Shown here: piece after piece, positions 1-9,995 of the stretch
How the letters are laid out: every line of letters starts with the position of its first letter
Numbering within the stretch: the first letter of the stretch is position 1
NCBI GenBank assembly: GCA_030765055.1
Contig: CM060952.1
Span: forward strand, 83,758,630 to 83,822,629
Reading direction: 5' to 3'
Origin: Mantis religiosa
Taxonomy: Eukaryota > Arthropoda > Insecta > Mantodea > Mantidae
Length of the DNA: 64,000 bases
The notes under the pieces: model-generated
Databases searched by the model: none
Seen by the model: only the letters and a program-made list of their open reading frames with translations
What the model was told of the DNA's origin: nothing
Program-made: the position numbers and the translations under genes

Positions 1-175
1 TTGTTATATTTGGCCATGAATGAAATGGTGCCCAAAAGAGCCCTAGGTGCACAGAGCTTAGAGTTATCAGGAATTCATTTTTCAGGATAAGGAAAAACAC
101 CGAAATATCCTTATCTAGATAAATCACCCTGAAGGACACTCAAAACTCATAATTTTGAGACAAATCACTCTACAC
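1..175 (-). repeat. SINE-A copy (tRNA-derived), cut by window edge
   Basis: Matches the commonest SINE of the window, read on the minus strand: body words such as AGAGCTTAGAGTTA and CAGGATAAGG, followed by a decayed tRNA-like head. In good copies the head carries an A box and a B box (GAGTTCGAATCTC), and the 3' end reads ACGTTGGAGGACGTAAATT plus a short A-rich tail. Here the head is heavily mutated and the tail lies outside the window. Confidence 0.7.
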
Positions 176-1002
176 AGACGGTGCTACTGCAATAAAGTGT
201 AAAATTGTACAGGAATAATTGAAGTTTTAGAGCTATAAAATATATTAAGAGTATATGCGAATTAAAATTTAAGTCCTAAGTTTAAGTTACTGGTTTTCAG
301 CGCTTGTAAGTGATAACCAGCTCAAAAAGGTCTAATTAATTTCCATTTTCTCTTTCATTATTTATAAATATAGCATAAAAATTGATTTAATATATCTGAA
401 TCCTAAATATGTTCATATTACCTTTATTTTATATATAAATGCTGCTTAAACCATCTATGTTATGTTATTCATTAATTGTATCACATCATTTACTTATAAT
501 TTATCTAAGAGTACAGCATATTTATTTCTAAATCTTATGTATATTATTTAAAATGTTTTTATCTATTTTATATAGCTATCCTTGGCCCCAAGGGTGGTAG
601 CAACAAGGGAACCAAATACGGTTACGTGCTTCAAATGATGCATCATTAACAGGACATAAAAGGACATCGAAATTAGTAAATAAAAATGACTTCCCCACTT
701 GCCTGCCCCCTCCTGTTATGTATACGTGGAAGGAGATAAGGAAGGGAATCCCTTCATTAATATGAAGGTAAAATGTTTGCTCTGGTGACACTGCCCCAGC
801 TTATCAAGTTCTGATATGTTAGTACAGACGCAAATTAATGTTTTATAATTCTCTTCTAGGAACAGCAGTTTACAAGACGCGAGTGCTTGAAAACCTGTCC
901 ATACTAATTGTGAACTACTCAAATATATGCCGGAACGTGATTTACTTACACGTGGAGAAGATATTGTGATAGGTATGTGATTTGGTTTTTATTTTAATTT
1001 AC
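176..1002. other. AT-rich spacer, nothing recognised
   Basis: Apart from a moderately GC-richer patch around 580-720, the sequence is AT-rich and no codon-like reading frame, RNA fold or known repeat was recognised. The short open frames here look random. Confidence 0.5.
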
Positions 1003-1135
1003 ATCCTACAACGTCAAGTCATATATGTAAGTCGATGAAAGAAATAATGCCCAAATGAGCCCAGGGTACATAGAGACTTGGGACCTCTTCTACAGGAGGC
1101 AGACACGCCACCACCTACGTACGCTATAGAGGCTG
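1003..1135 (-). repeat. SINE-A copy, internally deleted
   Basis: Starts with TCCTACAACGTCAAGTCATAT (the 3' end of SINE-A in reverse), runs through GAGCCCAGGGTACATAGAG, then jumps directly to the tRNA head (GGGACCTCTTC, GGCAGACACGCCACCACC). About 80 bp of the body is missing. Confidence 0.75.
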
Positions 1136-1930
1136 CTATATCTCTTATTGGTTAAAGTTAGGTGCCATTCGTTACCTACTAGATAGATTGAGGCGAGCAA
1201 CGAGCTCTACTAAAGCGTAAACTGCCATTTTAATCTTCATTGGTTGGAGTAGATTTCGTCGCTACCCCGGCAGTCTCTGAAATGCTAAGCGGAGAATCTT
1301 CTGCCAAGTGTGTATAACCCGAGTATGGTCTTTAGCATGCCAATAAACGATCACATAGACAGAGATGTTAACATAGATGTCCTATGTGTCCTTCTGCAAA
1401 CAGTTCTGAACATAATGTCTTCGAACCAGTGATTACCAAACTTATTACATCTGAATGAGTGAACCTTCGTGCATAACACAAAAGGGTTAGGGAACAGCTA
1501 CAAGGTGATGCCATAAGACCTAGTCTTATGCATCGGTACTTGATCTAGTATTTCTTACAGGCTATTCACTGAAACGCCTAATTATCATTGCTACACTGAC
1601 GAAGAGCCAGTGGTTATAAGTCATAGATTTATAGGCTGATATTTTTATTTTGAGTTACTATGATTATTATCGCTTAATATATTGTGACGAAAACAACACA
1701 AAACGAAGTTCGCCAGAATTTGTCACTATAATCATTTCCTCTGTTTAACAAATACACAGTCTCTATTGCTCGCCCAACTTGCGCTGCCAGTAGTTTCTTC
1801 GTCTTACACACAACGACTCCAATATTCACTGGTCAATCCTGCTTTGCACTGCTCATCACTACGTAGCTGCAACGTACTGCACGACTTCACTCTCTGCAAA
1901 CTATACTGCAGCGTCACTGAACCGGTCAGC
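1136..1930. other. Unclassified spacer
   Basis: No gene or familiar repeat recognised. Base composition is closer to 40 % GC than the AT-rich flanks. A 79-residue open frame at 1766-2005 ends inside the adjacent SINE, so it is not credible. Confidence 0.45.
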
Positions 1931-2166
1931 CGCTTTTGTAGCGTAAATGGTAACGTGTCTGCCTCACAATCCACAGGTCCCGAGTTCTCATCTCGGTCAA
2001 GGTGATTTGCACAGATAAGGTTGCGTTCCGGCTTTTTTCCTTATATCGAAAGATGAATGTCTGGTAACTCTAAGCGTTATGTACTCTGCAATCATCTGAA
2101 GATAATTTAATTTATCGTTTGATATGACTTAACGTTGGAGGACGTAAATTTAATAAATAAAAAATA
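1931..2166 (+). repeat. SINE-A copy
   Basis: A full-length but diverged SINE-A. tRNA-like head with GGTAACGTGTCTGCCTCAC, B box degraded to GAGTTCTCATCTC, body GGTAACTCTAAGC, 3' end CTTAACGTTGGAGGACGTAA, and an A/T-rich tail. Pol III transcription by internal A/B boxes is the family norm; the B-box changes suggest this copy is silent. Confidence 0.85.
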
Positions 2167-2264
2167 GGTTTTGCGCTCCTTTTACAACCGGCACCGCAGA
2201 AGGTTCTGATAATAGAATGTTTTCGAGTTCAGGTTATTCGAACCCTGTAACAATACTGTCACCG

Positions 2265-2478
2265 TGTGGCATTGTTGTGCTGCTGCCACAGGCCGGACCC
2301 GGGCGCATGTCAGGGTGAGTTACCTGAATAAGGTTTTTTTCCTGGGTTTTCCCTTATCCTTAAGCACGAATGTCGGATAACTCTAAGCTCTATGGACCTC
2401 GGGCTCATTTGAGCATCATTTTACCCATTTCATTCATCGTCCGATATGACTCGACGTTGGAGGACGTAAATTAAGAAC
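2265..2478 (+). repeat. SINE-A copy
   Basis: Body and 3' end are well preserved (CAGGGTGAGTTACCTGAATA, CTCATTTGAGCATCATTT, CGTTGGAGGACGTAAATTAA). The head is replaced or scrambled (GCCGGACCCGGGCGCATG in place of the B-box region). It sits only about 100 bp after another same-strand copy. Confidence 0.8.
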
Positions 2479-2550
2479 AAAAGCCGGGCGCTTGACAGGA
2501 AGGAAAAAGAGAGAGGTTCCAGAACGTACTGCCCATTGCTTTTGCCGCTA

Positions 2551-2640
2551 AAGCTTTCGGAAGATCTACGGCTTTCTAGAAACAATGGCTGGGGAGGTAT
2601 AAATACCCGCAAGGTGTTAGAAGCGAGAGTTGTTTGTTGG
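2551..2640 (+). promoter_or_regulatory. Heat-shock-like promoter motif (HSE-like boxes + TATA)
   Basis: Seen: TTTCGGAAGA at 2555-2564 and TTCTAGAA at 2575-2582, which resemble the alternating GAA/TTC units of heat-shock elements. A TATA box follows (TATAAATA, 2598-2605) in a GC-rich setting, the spacing expected for insect heat-shock promoters. No heat-shock ORF follows; the sequence to the right is a Penelope-like fragment on the opposite strand. It may be an element-borne promoter, a decapitated host promoter or chance. The TATA core GGTATAAATACC is nearly palindromic, so direction is not secure. Confidence 0.35.
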
Positions 2641-3640
2641 TTATTGCGATAGTCGACGGTTGAAGTGTACCGCAGTGATTTCTTTCATTTGTTTTCGTGC
2701 AGGAAAAGACCCAGTTGCCCTCGAAGACAGCTTATTGTCAATTGTACATCTAAGATAAGACCTGAAGCTTTCCTGGCGACGAATATGCTCACTTTCTTCT
2801 CGGGCACCAAGCCAGGTGAAAAGACGATTAGATATCGACGTTTCGGGAGTGTGCATCGCTCCCAACATCAGGATATTTATAAAATGTTATAACCACAAAT
2901 GAAATACTGGATATAACACAAATATAAACAAAGACAAAACACTATCAAAATTCGCATTACTGAACAAAGGATTGTTTTCAGTAAATTAAATGCCAGGTCA
3001 GGAGATGGCATGGGTATAGAAAATTGTGTCAAAGAAACGTAACTACTGAACTTGATGATCAAGCTGTATTAATCTTTGATTCTTAAATCGACGGATTTCC
3101 ATTTTAAGGCCGGTTTCCAAGAGGAGCTGAACTGAAATCCAGCATCACGATTAAGCGTGCTCCTTTCAGAGGAAATCGCCAATGCCTCTTTAATTCTCAG
3201 CTCCCAGTAACTGTTGCATTTTGCCAAGATGGTTCTCCTGAAAATTGGCTCAATGGTCGTTATCAAAACAATACTCTGCCAGTAAAGACTTCTCAGGTTG
3301 CATTAAACCAATGCTCCGTTCATATTCGATTATTCTGGTAGCGATGGTCCTTCTGGTTTGTCCTGTATGTCCCACATTCACAGGGAATGCTGTACACTCC
3401 CGGAACTTGGATGTCCAGTTTGTCTTTCACTGGTCTCAACAGATGTTTAATCTTCAGAGGTGGTTTGTGGATGGCCCTGATGTTGTATTTGGTGAGACTT
3501 CTGCTGATTCTGCCGGATAGATTGCCGCTAAACGGGATGCAGGCTGTAACGGTAGGCAAAAGTTGTTTCAAAATTCTGCAAACCAGATTTCCGAATCTAC
3601 AAAACCCACGCAGTCATAATAAGAACTGGTGACTGTCTTT
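2641..3640 (-). mobile_element. Penelope-like retroelement (PLE) 3' fragment with GIY-YIG endonuclease remnant
   Basis: Penelope-like elements encode a reverse transcriptase followed by a GIY-YIG endonuclease. Only the endonuclease end survives. A minus-strand frame at 3320-3571 (83 aa) contains PPLKIKHLLRPVKD and then PGVYSIPCECG (residues 57-67), the typical PLE linker plus the GIY-equivalent strand. Downstream on the same strand, broken frames resemble the rest of the domain (an AEHCFDN-like stretch, KMQQLLGAEN, then SWKPALKWK at the end). Several stops and at least one frameshift make it a pseudogene, and the RT domain is absent. The minus-strand tail (about 2831-2877) carries a hammerhead-like motif, as expected near PLE terminal repeats. 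Confidence 0.7.
2831..2877 (-). ncRNA. Hammerhead-ribozyme-like motif in PLE tail
   Basis: On the minus strand the order is: ATATC (stem I), CTGATGT (core, consensus CTGATGA), GGGAG...CTCCC (stem II, 5 bp, 9-nt loop), GAAA, CGTC, then GATAT (stem I partner, 5/5 paired). ACGT at the GAAA/GTC junction is self-complementary, so stem III could only form between two copies, the dimeric arrangement known for PLE hammerheads. Two deviations weaken it: T instead of A at the last core position, and one extra base before stem II. Probably a decayed ribozyme. Confidence 0.5.
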
Positions 3641-3660
3641 CGCAGCAATCAAAAAAGTTA

Positions 3661-5690
3661 GTGCAGTTGTTTGATTTACACTTAATTTCTCAACAGGAGG
3701 CTTCCGCTGTCACTGCGACACTGTACATGATTTTGCGAATTTTTGTAGGCATCTTAAAAAAATTAAATAATTAATTCTGTAATCTCAAACTCTAAAACAA
3801 GTTGTAGCTTTTGTCTCATTTTAAAAGTCAGCTGTGACTGGTGCATCAAAAGTTATTAAAAAATATACACCGACTTAGTTACATAGATGTATAAGAACAT
3901 TTCATCTTAGTTTGCCAAGTACTATACTCGCATCAAATATTACTGTACAGATGTCACTGTTCCCAATGAATATGGAATACACTTTGTGGCATGTACACAA
4001 AAAATCTCGACACGATCCCATCAATAATTCGATATTCCGTGTCGATGTCAATTCATATCTGAATAAAAACTGTCCATTATATTTCCCTTGCACAAATGTT
4101 GGTTCACTGTAACAGTGGGTTTATGAAGCTTGGACTGCTGTATCAGAAAACGTTTAACAAGAGGAAATTTATTTAATTTAGGCATAATTGTATGCCTTTA
4201 AGTTTATAAATTTTGGTATTAGAATTACTAACGAATAATGTTAATAATTTTATAAAGAAATAATAAGGAGAACTTATAAATAACGCCGTTCTGCATGGAT
4301 TTCTTTATTATTTTTTTAATGAATGTGCATTTCTGGATCACATTTTCACACTCTTTACAAAACTGAAATCCGTTTTTGCATACCACGCTAGAATTTTTTG
4401 CAATTCAAAGTTTTATCTTTTGAATATTTTTTCCTAATATGTGTACTATGAATAGTAAATATTACCGTGTGTTTGTGGTATGTTGGAAATGCCCAACAGC
4501 TTATAATTTTGACTCTATAACTTAAAAAGTGAAATAATAAAAGTATTAGTATGTTTATATTTTTATAATTATACTTTTTATATTTATTAATATCTACTAA
4601 GTACATCTGGCATTTGGGATCTGTCTTTCCCTTAAAATTAATAATTCCAAAGAGTGGAGGTTCTTCACAAATTCTTCATAACTTCTCAAAAAGTCTAGTG
4701 TTGGAAGTCAAAAATAGAGCAACATGCGAGAAGATCAAAAAGGAGAAAATCCCAAGTGCAATATTGAGATAAGTTTTTGATTTTGTTTATCATTATTTAC
4801 GCTTTAATTATTGATTAATTAGTGAAAAAAGCAATTATAATTATGGTCTAGTTTTTAAACAAAATTCCTGTCGAAAGTAATTTATATTAGGTTTCACAAA
4901 GCTGTAATTCTATTTCGGTTATTTATGAACAGTTTCAAGACCGGACGTAATGAAGGAAACTGAAGTTTATATTCGAATTCAGCACAAATAACATATATTT
5001 AGGATCACCTATAAGATTAAAAGAAAACAGAAAATAAGCTTTGAAATGCGGAAAGGTGTAAGGAATATTTTGATGTTACAACTAATGCATAATGTAGAAA
5101 GTAAGTTTTGTCATGAGTCATTAAAGATGCAAATTACGTATGCAGTTTTAATGTTTCTTTAAAAATAGTGATTTCAGTATCACTTTCCTAGGACGTGACA
5201 GGAAGATTTAAAAGATCGGATGTGTTACGCTGACATGATCTTTTTTTTTTTTTCAAAATTCTTGTATAAAATGTACCGATAAAAAAATCCCATAGATCGA
5301 GGTAAATTATAGCATCTCAAGCCGCAATGCAGCAACGGATGACGTAGGTGGCAGAGACGTGCAGAGTTACTGTATTGACCATCTGGCTGTAAGGCGATCA
5401 CGGGGGCCTGCCCAAACCACCGGAGGGTGATTTAAAGATCGCCCGGTTTAACTCGAAACATGACTAATTCGCGCTACCCCTCCTTGTGACAAGGGAGGGG
5501 TGAAAAGTTTTGTAAACACATTGCCACTGCTATCCGTGACTGCCTAATCTCCGTCAGAAAACGATAAATGCTGCAACCAGTGCAGGGCTTGCATATTTAC
5601 AAACAGTGCTTTATATTGACAGTGAAATATGATAATAGTGGATATATGGTATCAAAACCGGTGTTGTACGAGATAATTAAGAAAAACATA
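3661..5690. other. AT-rich spacer, no gene recognised
   Basis: Long AT-rich stretch with a T-run at 5240-5254. From about 5310 to 5560 the composition turns GC-richer (GCCTGCCCAAACCACCGG, CTACCCCTCCTTG), but no coding frame or RNA was identified. Open frames at 3902-4112 and 4388-4606 have no recognisable domains and overlap each other on both strands. Confidence 0.4.
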
Positions 5691-5700
5691 AAGATAAGTT

Positions 5701-5945
5701 CCCGTAGCATAGTAGACTGCCTGCCGTGCGAGGGGTTCCGGACTTGATTCCCGGTTGGGGATGGGGATTTTTCTCCATACAAGACAATTCCTCATCTTCC
5801 CCAGAGTCTGGAAGTATGAAGTGCGAATGTGTACGTGATCTAATGATTAAAGCCCAACGTATACAGGTTAACACCTCTGATGTGTTTTCCAAAGAACGGC
5901 CGCCCATATGACCTTTGCAGTTAAAGGCGGAGTATAAATGGAACA
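5701..5945 (+). repeat. SINE-B copy (tRNA-derived)
   Basis: Head CCCGTAGCATAGTAGACTGC corresponds to the tRNA-like A-box region (consensus GGCCCCGTAGCTCAGTCGAT), then a B-box remnant (GACTTGATTCCCGG). The body has CCCCAGAGTCTGGAAG and CAGGTTAACACCT, and the 3' end is GGAGTATAAATGGAACAAA. Same family as the copies at 11118, 29789, 35177 and 47674/48616. Confidence 0.85.
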
Positions 5946-6520
5946 AAACAGAAATGAGTTCAAAATGTACAATCGACTCTATATCAGAATTTAATGGACA
6001 TGCCTTACCTCCATGTCCCTTCAACTGCTGTAGTGCGAGAGCCGCGGACCCCTAGCACTGGTAGTATCTCTGACGATACCAAGATGAACCTCGGGCCGAA
6101 TATTTGAGCCTCTTCCGAATGGGAGTTGTTCGGATTGGGTTGGCCTCGAGGGAGCAGTGTGTTCCCGACAACCGCGGGAGATAGGGTAGATATCTCCAAT
6201 CAGGCTTCGGCCGCCCAGAGGGGGCAGAGGGTTGCCTAAAAAGTCCCGGGTACTAGCCAGCAGAGCTAGTAGAAGGTGTGCTAGATCACCAAGCGGTCCC
6301 ACCAAGGTTACTCGGCAGTTTTCCCTGCGGAGTTGACGCGCCTAAGTGGCTTACACTTCCGCCCGTCTTGAAAATTGTCGATGGGGGGGGGGGGGTGGCT
6401 ATTTAGACTCAAGGTGTTGCCCATGGAAAGAGCCCCGCAGTTTTCCATCGCTTCCGGGTTGTTAGTGGCCGGAGTCTTAGGACTTTCGGGTAGACCTCAC
6501 AAGGGAACATGAAGCATGTC
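5946..6520. other. GC-rich unclassified block
   Basis: Markedly GC-richer than its surroundings, with a 10-11 base G run near 6382-6396. On the minus strand a 94-residue frame (6021-6305) is open, but GC richness lengthens open frames and no domain was recognised. It may be the untranslated 5' end or an ORF1 piece of an old retroelement. Sequence is neither SINE-like nor tRNA-like. Confidence 0.35.
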
Positions 6521-7285
6521 ATTGTGATACGACTGCTTTCGAGCTAATATGGGCACAAATCAACGAAGGAGGTAGAAAAGATGTACTGGGGAAAAGAAGC
6601 ATTAATTGATATGTTGGACAATTTCATTATAAATTTGACTCTCCAAAAAATTCTTACCGCCATCTTACAGTAGACTTTAAAGCGCTGCGCTGGAAAGTTT
6701 TAAAGGGATAGCTACAATATAATCAGTCGGAATTAATCGGAATATTGCCTGGAAGTAATGCGATGTTACCTATGCATGCAATAATGTGTTCTCTCTCCAC
6801 CACTCTCTCCAATTCCCAAGTTTTAACATAAACGAGACAAACTGTACATGTAAGTGATGCGATGTGGCATTAGGCAGTCATGGGCTACCTACAACAGCGC
6901 GGACAATAGAACGCTCTAATTCCCGTTGTTCAAGATAATCCAGACAAACTGTAGATGCTCCCCTCCAGCGGAAGAAGGGAAAACTCGACTTCGTAGTCGA
7001 GGCTACTCTCTGGGAGAGTCAAGAAGAAGTTCCAAATCGCAAGTCATAGTCTAGGAGTTGTTCGTTAATTTGAATGGGAGGGGAAAAGAGGATGTGGGAG
7101 GCTGTAGTAGAAGACACACCACTCGATAATTCGCTTTACGATTCAGGGAAGACCTTGGAAAAACAGATGGTCAGAGTGCCGAACTCGAGACCTCCCCAGT
7201 TTGATTCTGCACACGTTACCATGTAAATATTTCGCTAGGTAAAAGGCTCCATAGTGCGTCATAATAACAGCAGCAGCAGATTTAT
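6521..7285. other. Unclassified spacer
   Basis: No gene, RNA or known repeat recognised. Mixed base composition, with short random open frames. Confidence 0.4.
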
Positions 7286-7508
7286 CCCCCTCTGTAGTCT
7301 GGTGTTAGCATGTCCCTCAAGTTCAAGAGGTCCTGAGTTCGAATCACGGTCAGCGTGAGTTACCTAGATATGCTATTCTTCCGGGGTTTTCCCTTATCCT
7401 GAAAGATGTTTGGTAACTTTAAGCTCTATGAACTCTGGGATCATTTGAATATAATTTCATTTACAGTCCGATATGAGTTAATGTTGGAGGACATTGAATT
7501 AAAAATCA
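7286..7508 (+). repeat. SINE-A copy
   Basis: Head CTCTGTAGTCTGGTGTTAGC, B box GAGTTCGAATCAC, body CCGGGGTTTTCCCTTATCC, 3' end ATGTTGGAGGACATTGAATT. One of the better-preserved B boxes of the family in this window. Confidence 0.87.
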
Positions 7509-7524
7509 AGCAGCAGATCTGCAG

Positions 7525-7605
7525 TCGGTTTGGCTTAGTCAGATGCTGACCTAATTATTCCACGTTCCGTAGGTTCAAAACCGGTCCAGACCGAAGGTTT
7601 TTCAG
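7525..7605 (+). repeat. tRNA-like head of an unassigned SINE
   Basis: GTTTGGCTTAGTCAGATGC resembles an A-box arm, and GTAGGTTCAAAACCGG lies about 45 bases later where a B box would be. The following sequence does not match families A, B, D or F. Could be a fifth SINE family or a pseudo-tRNA. Confidence 0.35.
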
Positions 7606-8267
7606 TGCACTGTCTGCCCCGTGTCATTAGAGTTACAGGAACGTAAGACAAATCCAGCGGAGCGAAATTTTGGCACAACGATAGTACTCATATGCGTCGT
7701 TAACAAACAAAATGTCTAAATATTTTGTCATCAAAAGTTTCGCACACAGGATCTGTGTGTTAAGAATATCTTATGAATGTTAACACTTCATCAAGAAATT
7801 TCAGTAAACGTCTGGATCCTAGGGGTTCGGCAATAAACTAAGAATAATTATGCAAGACAAAGGGCAGGTATAAAACCACACGAGCCTCGACACAGGGGTC
7901 ATTGTGTGTCCACCACCACGTAACGAAATTATCCTCTGGTGACTGCCTCAGAACAAGGGGCGAGGTGTGACAAAACTGCTTATTGAATTACATTGCAGAT
8001 AAGGAAAACCGGCCCCTCAGGTAAAATTGTACGTAACCAGTCATTTTCATGGCCGCTCCATGCTCCGTTAACATTTCCTTCCTTATGTTCCTGTAGGGGG
8101 CCTTGAGTGTGACTGTTACACTAAACTGCCATCAATGTTTCTGCGAAACAAAACTCTGGAGAGTTGTATTTGCATGATTTTCTGGACCTAATCTAATATA
8201 AACTATTACAAAAACGTTGTGATGAATGGCGTTCATATAACTTTTTCTACTCATGTAGAAACACTGG
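7606..8267. other. Unclassified spacer
   Basis: No recognisable gene or repeat. Composition is moderate GC between 7850 and 8110. Confidence 0.4.
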
Positions 8268-8814
8268 ATCGAGCGAGATGACTCAGGCGGTTTTGTCTGT
8301 GGCCAGCATTCGGGAGGTCCGGGTTCGATTCCCGTAGCCGACCTACTAACCCATGGGTTTTTCGCGGGCTTTCCCAAGTCGCCAGGCAAATGCCGGGTAG
8401 GTTAATTACAACTTCACACCTCTTCATTTCACCTCCATTATCATTTCTGTTTTCTCTCATTTGGTGGTCTCTTTCAGGGTAGAGATGTCGGCGAATGTCT
8501 CTGCGTAAACATGTCTCCTGGTGAACACTTCCTTCTCGGTAGGACGATCTGTGGTCTCCGGGCCGGCCTAATGGGCTGTTAAAGGACCATGGTGGGTGAG
8601 ATACTAGTTGTACTGTTCTGATGGGAAGTTTCCAATTCATTAATTGTAGGAACACAACCCTCTACAGTGTCGTGACTCCTTGGGACGGTTGCTCTTGTCT
8701 TCTTTCTCCTCATCCTTCCTTCCGGGGATACCCCACTTGGAACATAGCCGTAATAGAGCAAGTCTGGTAGCAGTATCAAATCCCTTCCGTAGCATAATCC
8801 AATCCAATCCTTTA
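8268..8814 (+). repeat. SINE-D copy (about 550-bp tRNA-derived SINE)
   Basis: Head GAGCGAGATGACTCAGGCGG with B box GGTTCGATTCCCG, followed by a 450-bp body shared with the copies at 17534 and 52567 (TCGCCAGGCAAAT, GGTCTCTTTCAGGGTAGA, GTGTCGTGACTCCTTGGGA). The 3' end is a short tandem AATCC-type tail (ATAATCCAATCCAATCC) rather than poly(A). Unusually long for a SINE. Minus-strand open frames across it (8251-8779) are by-products of its GC content. Confidence 0.85.
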
Positions 8815-9005
8815 TCTACTTCATGCTAATCAAGATAAATATTATTTTATTGTTAGGTTCAAGGGAATACAGTAGACTGCAAGTGACAGTCAAATGTTTT
8901 AAACCGCTGGTCGAGATGTGGTAACTTTGAAATTCCTTCCTCTTTGTTTTCTTTGTTGAATTCCATTTCAGAAAATTATAAGAAATGTACGTCTTGGAAA
9001 TTAAT
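8815..9005 (-). repeat. Family E dispersed repeat fragment
   Basis: Shares CTACTTCATGCTAATCAAGATAAA, ACAGTCAAATGTTTTAAAC and CGAGATGTGGTAACTTTGAA with at least a dozen other places in the window (for example 18780-18900 and, on the other strand, 58930-59060). No coding capacity seen. Confidence 0.75.
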
Positions 9006-9308
9006 TGTTCTTTCACACTGGCCAAGTGTAGGCTAAAGTATGGAAAGGTAGGGTCAGATTGAAAAATTCATTGCCATAGCCGGGATTTGAAACACGGATC
9101 TTCTGGTCTCCGTCCAGCTGTTCTAACCAATTGAGAGTGGTTTACCAGGATAAACAAGAGTCAGTTGGAGAATTTAATGTCATGTCGGCACGTTGGCATA
9201 GTATCTCAATTGGTTAGAGAGGCTGGATGGAGACTAGAAGATCCGTGGTTCAAATCCCGGCTATGGCATTGAATTTTTCAGTCTGACTACCTTTCCAAAG
9301 TATTTATG
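8996..9308 (+). repeat. Family C fold-back element, two tRNA-like arms head to head
   Basis: The left half holds the tRNA-like unit in reverse (GCCATAGCCGGGATTTGAAA ... CCAGCTGTTCTAACCAATTGAG). The right half holds it forward (CTCAATTGGTTAGAGAGGCTGG ... GGTTCAAATCCCGGCTATGGC). The two face each other across about 60 bp. The outer left end GGAAATTAATTGTTCTTTCA matches the terminal repeat seen at 45919 and 46159. An RNA from this region would fold into one long hairpin. Confidence 0.75.
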
Positions 9309-9787
9309 GATGCTCTTTAACAGTCACATTGTACAATGGACGTAAAAAAAGGCTTATCTTTTGCAAAGAGGTCTTTTTATGAACTTTGACGATCACAGAA
9401 CAGTATTGGAGAATTTAGACAAATAAGCAATAGGTATATTGCAAACAGCTAAATCGAGAGAAAATAAATTAACATAAATGGCAAATCATAACGAGGTACA
9501 TACTTTTCTTAGGTAAGGCTTGGTCCACGCTTGACGGTTTGGGGATGTACATCCAAATGTATTTTAAATTTACATTTCATGTGCCATAAAATATCTTAAA
9601 CTTGTTGAATTTTAACTAATACAGCTATATTATTTTTTTAAAAATCACAATTATCGAAATATTTTGCATATTAGGTAGGATTGGTGGATTTTCTTGAAAC
9701 TCTCATGTATTGAAATATATCTAGCTTAAATAAGCAGGTGTGGTATTTAATAAAATTTTCGTTTTTAAGTTTGTGTTGTTTACAGAT
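9309..9787. other. AT-rich region with family E-like words
   Basis: Contains weak matches to family E (CATAAAATATCTTAAAC, 9580-9600) and, at 9738-9790, a partial match to the direct repeat seen at 10327 and 12676 (GTGGTATTTAATAAAATTTT). No gene seen. Confidence 0.4.
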
Positions 9788-9995
9788 TTTTTTTTTAAAT
9801 TTACGTCCTCCAGCACTAAGTCATATCAAATGATGAATGTAAGGATGTTCCAATGAGCCCAGGATACATAGAGCTTAGAGTTACCTGACATTCATCTTTC
9901 AGGATAAGGGACAGAACCCTCCTCCAGATAACTCATCCTGACTGAGATTTGAACTCGGGACCTCCTGAATGACACGCTACCACCTACGCTAGAGA
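9788..9995 (-). repeat. SINE-A copy
   Basis: Reverse-oriented, starting with a T-run (the tail) and AATTTACGTCCTCCAGCAC. Body AGAGCTTAGAGTTACCTGAC, B box in reverse (GAGATTTGAACTCGGGACC), head GACACGCTACCACCTACG. Nearly full length. Confidence 0.88.

Noticed and set aside
8132..8779. Minus-strand frames of 66-134 residues
   Set aside because: Lie wholly across a SINE-D; similar frames appear in the other SINE-D copies with no coding conservation.
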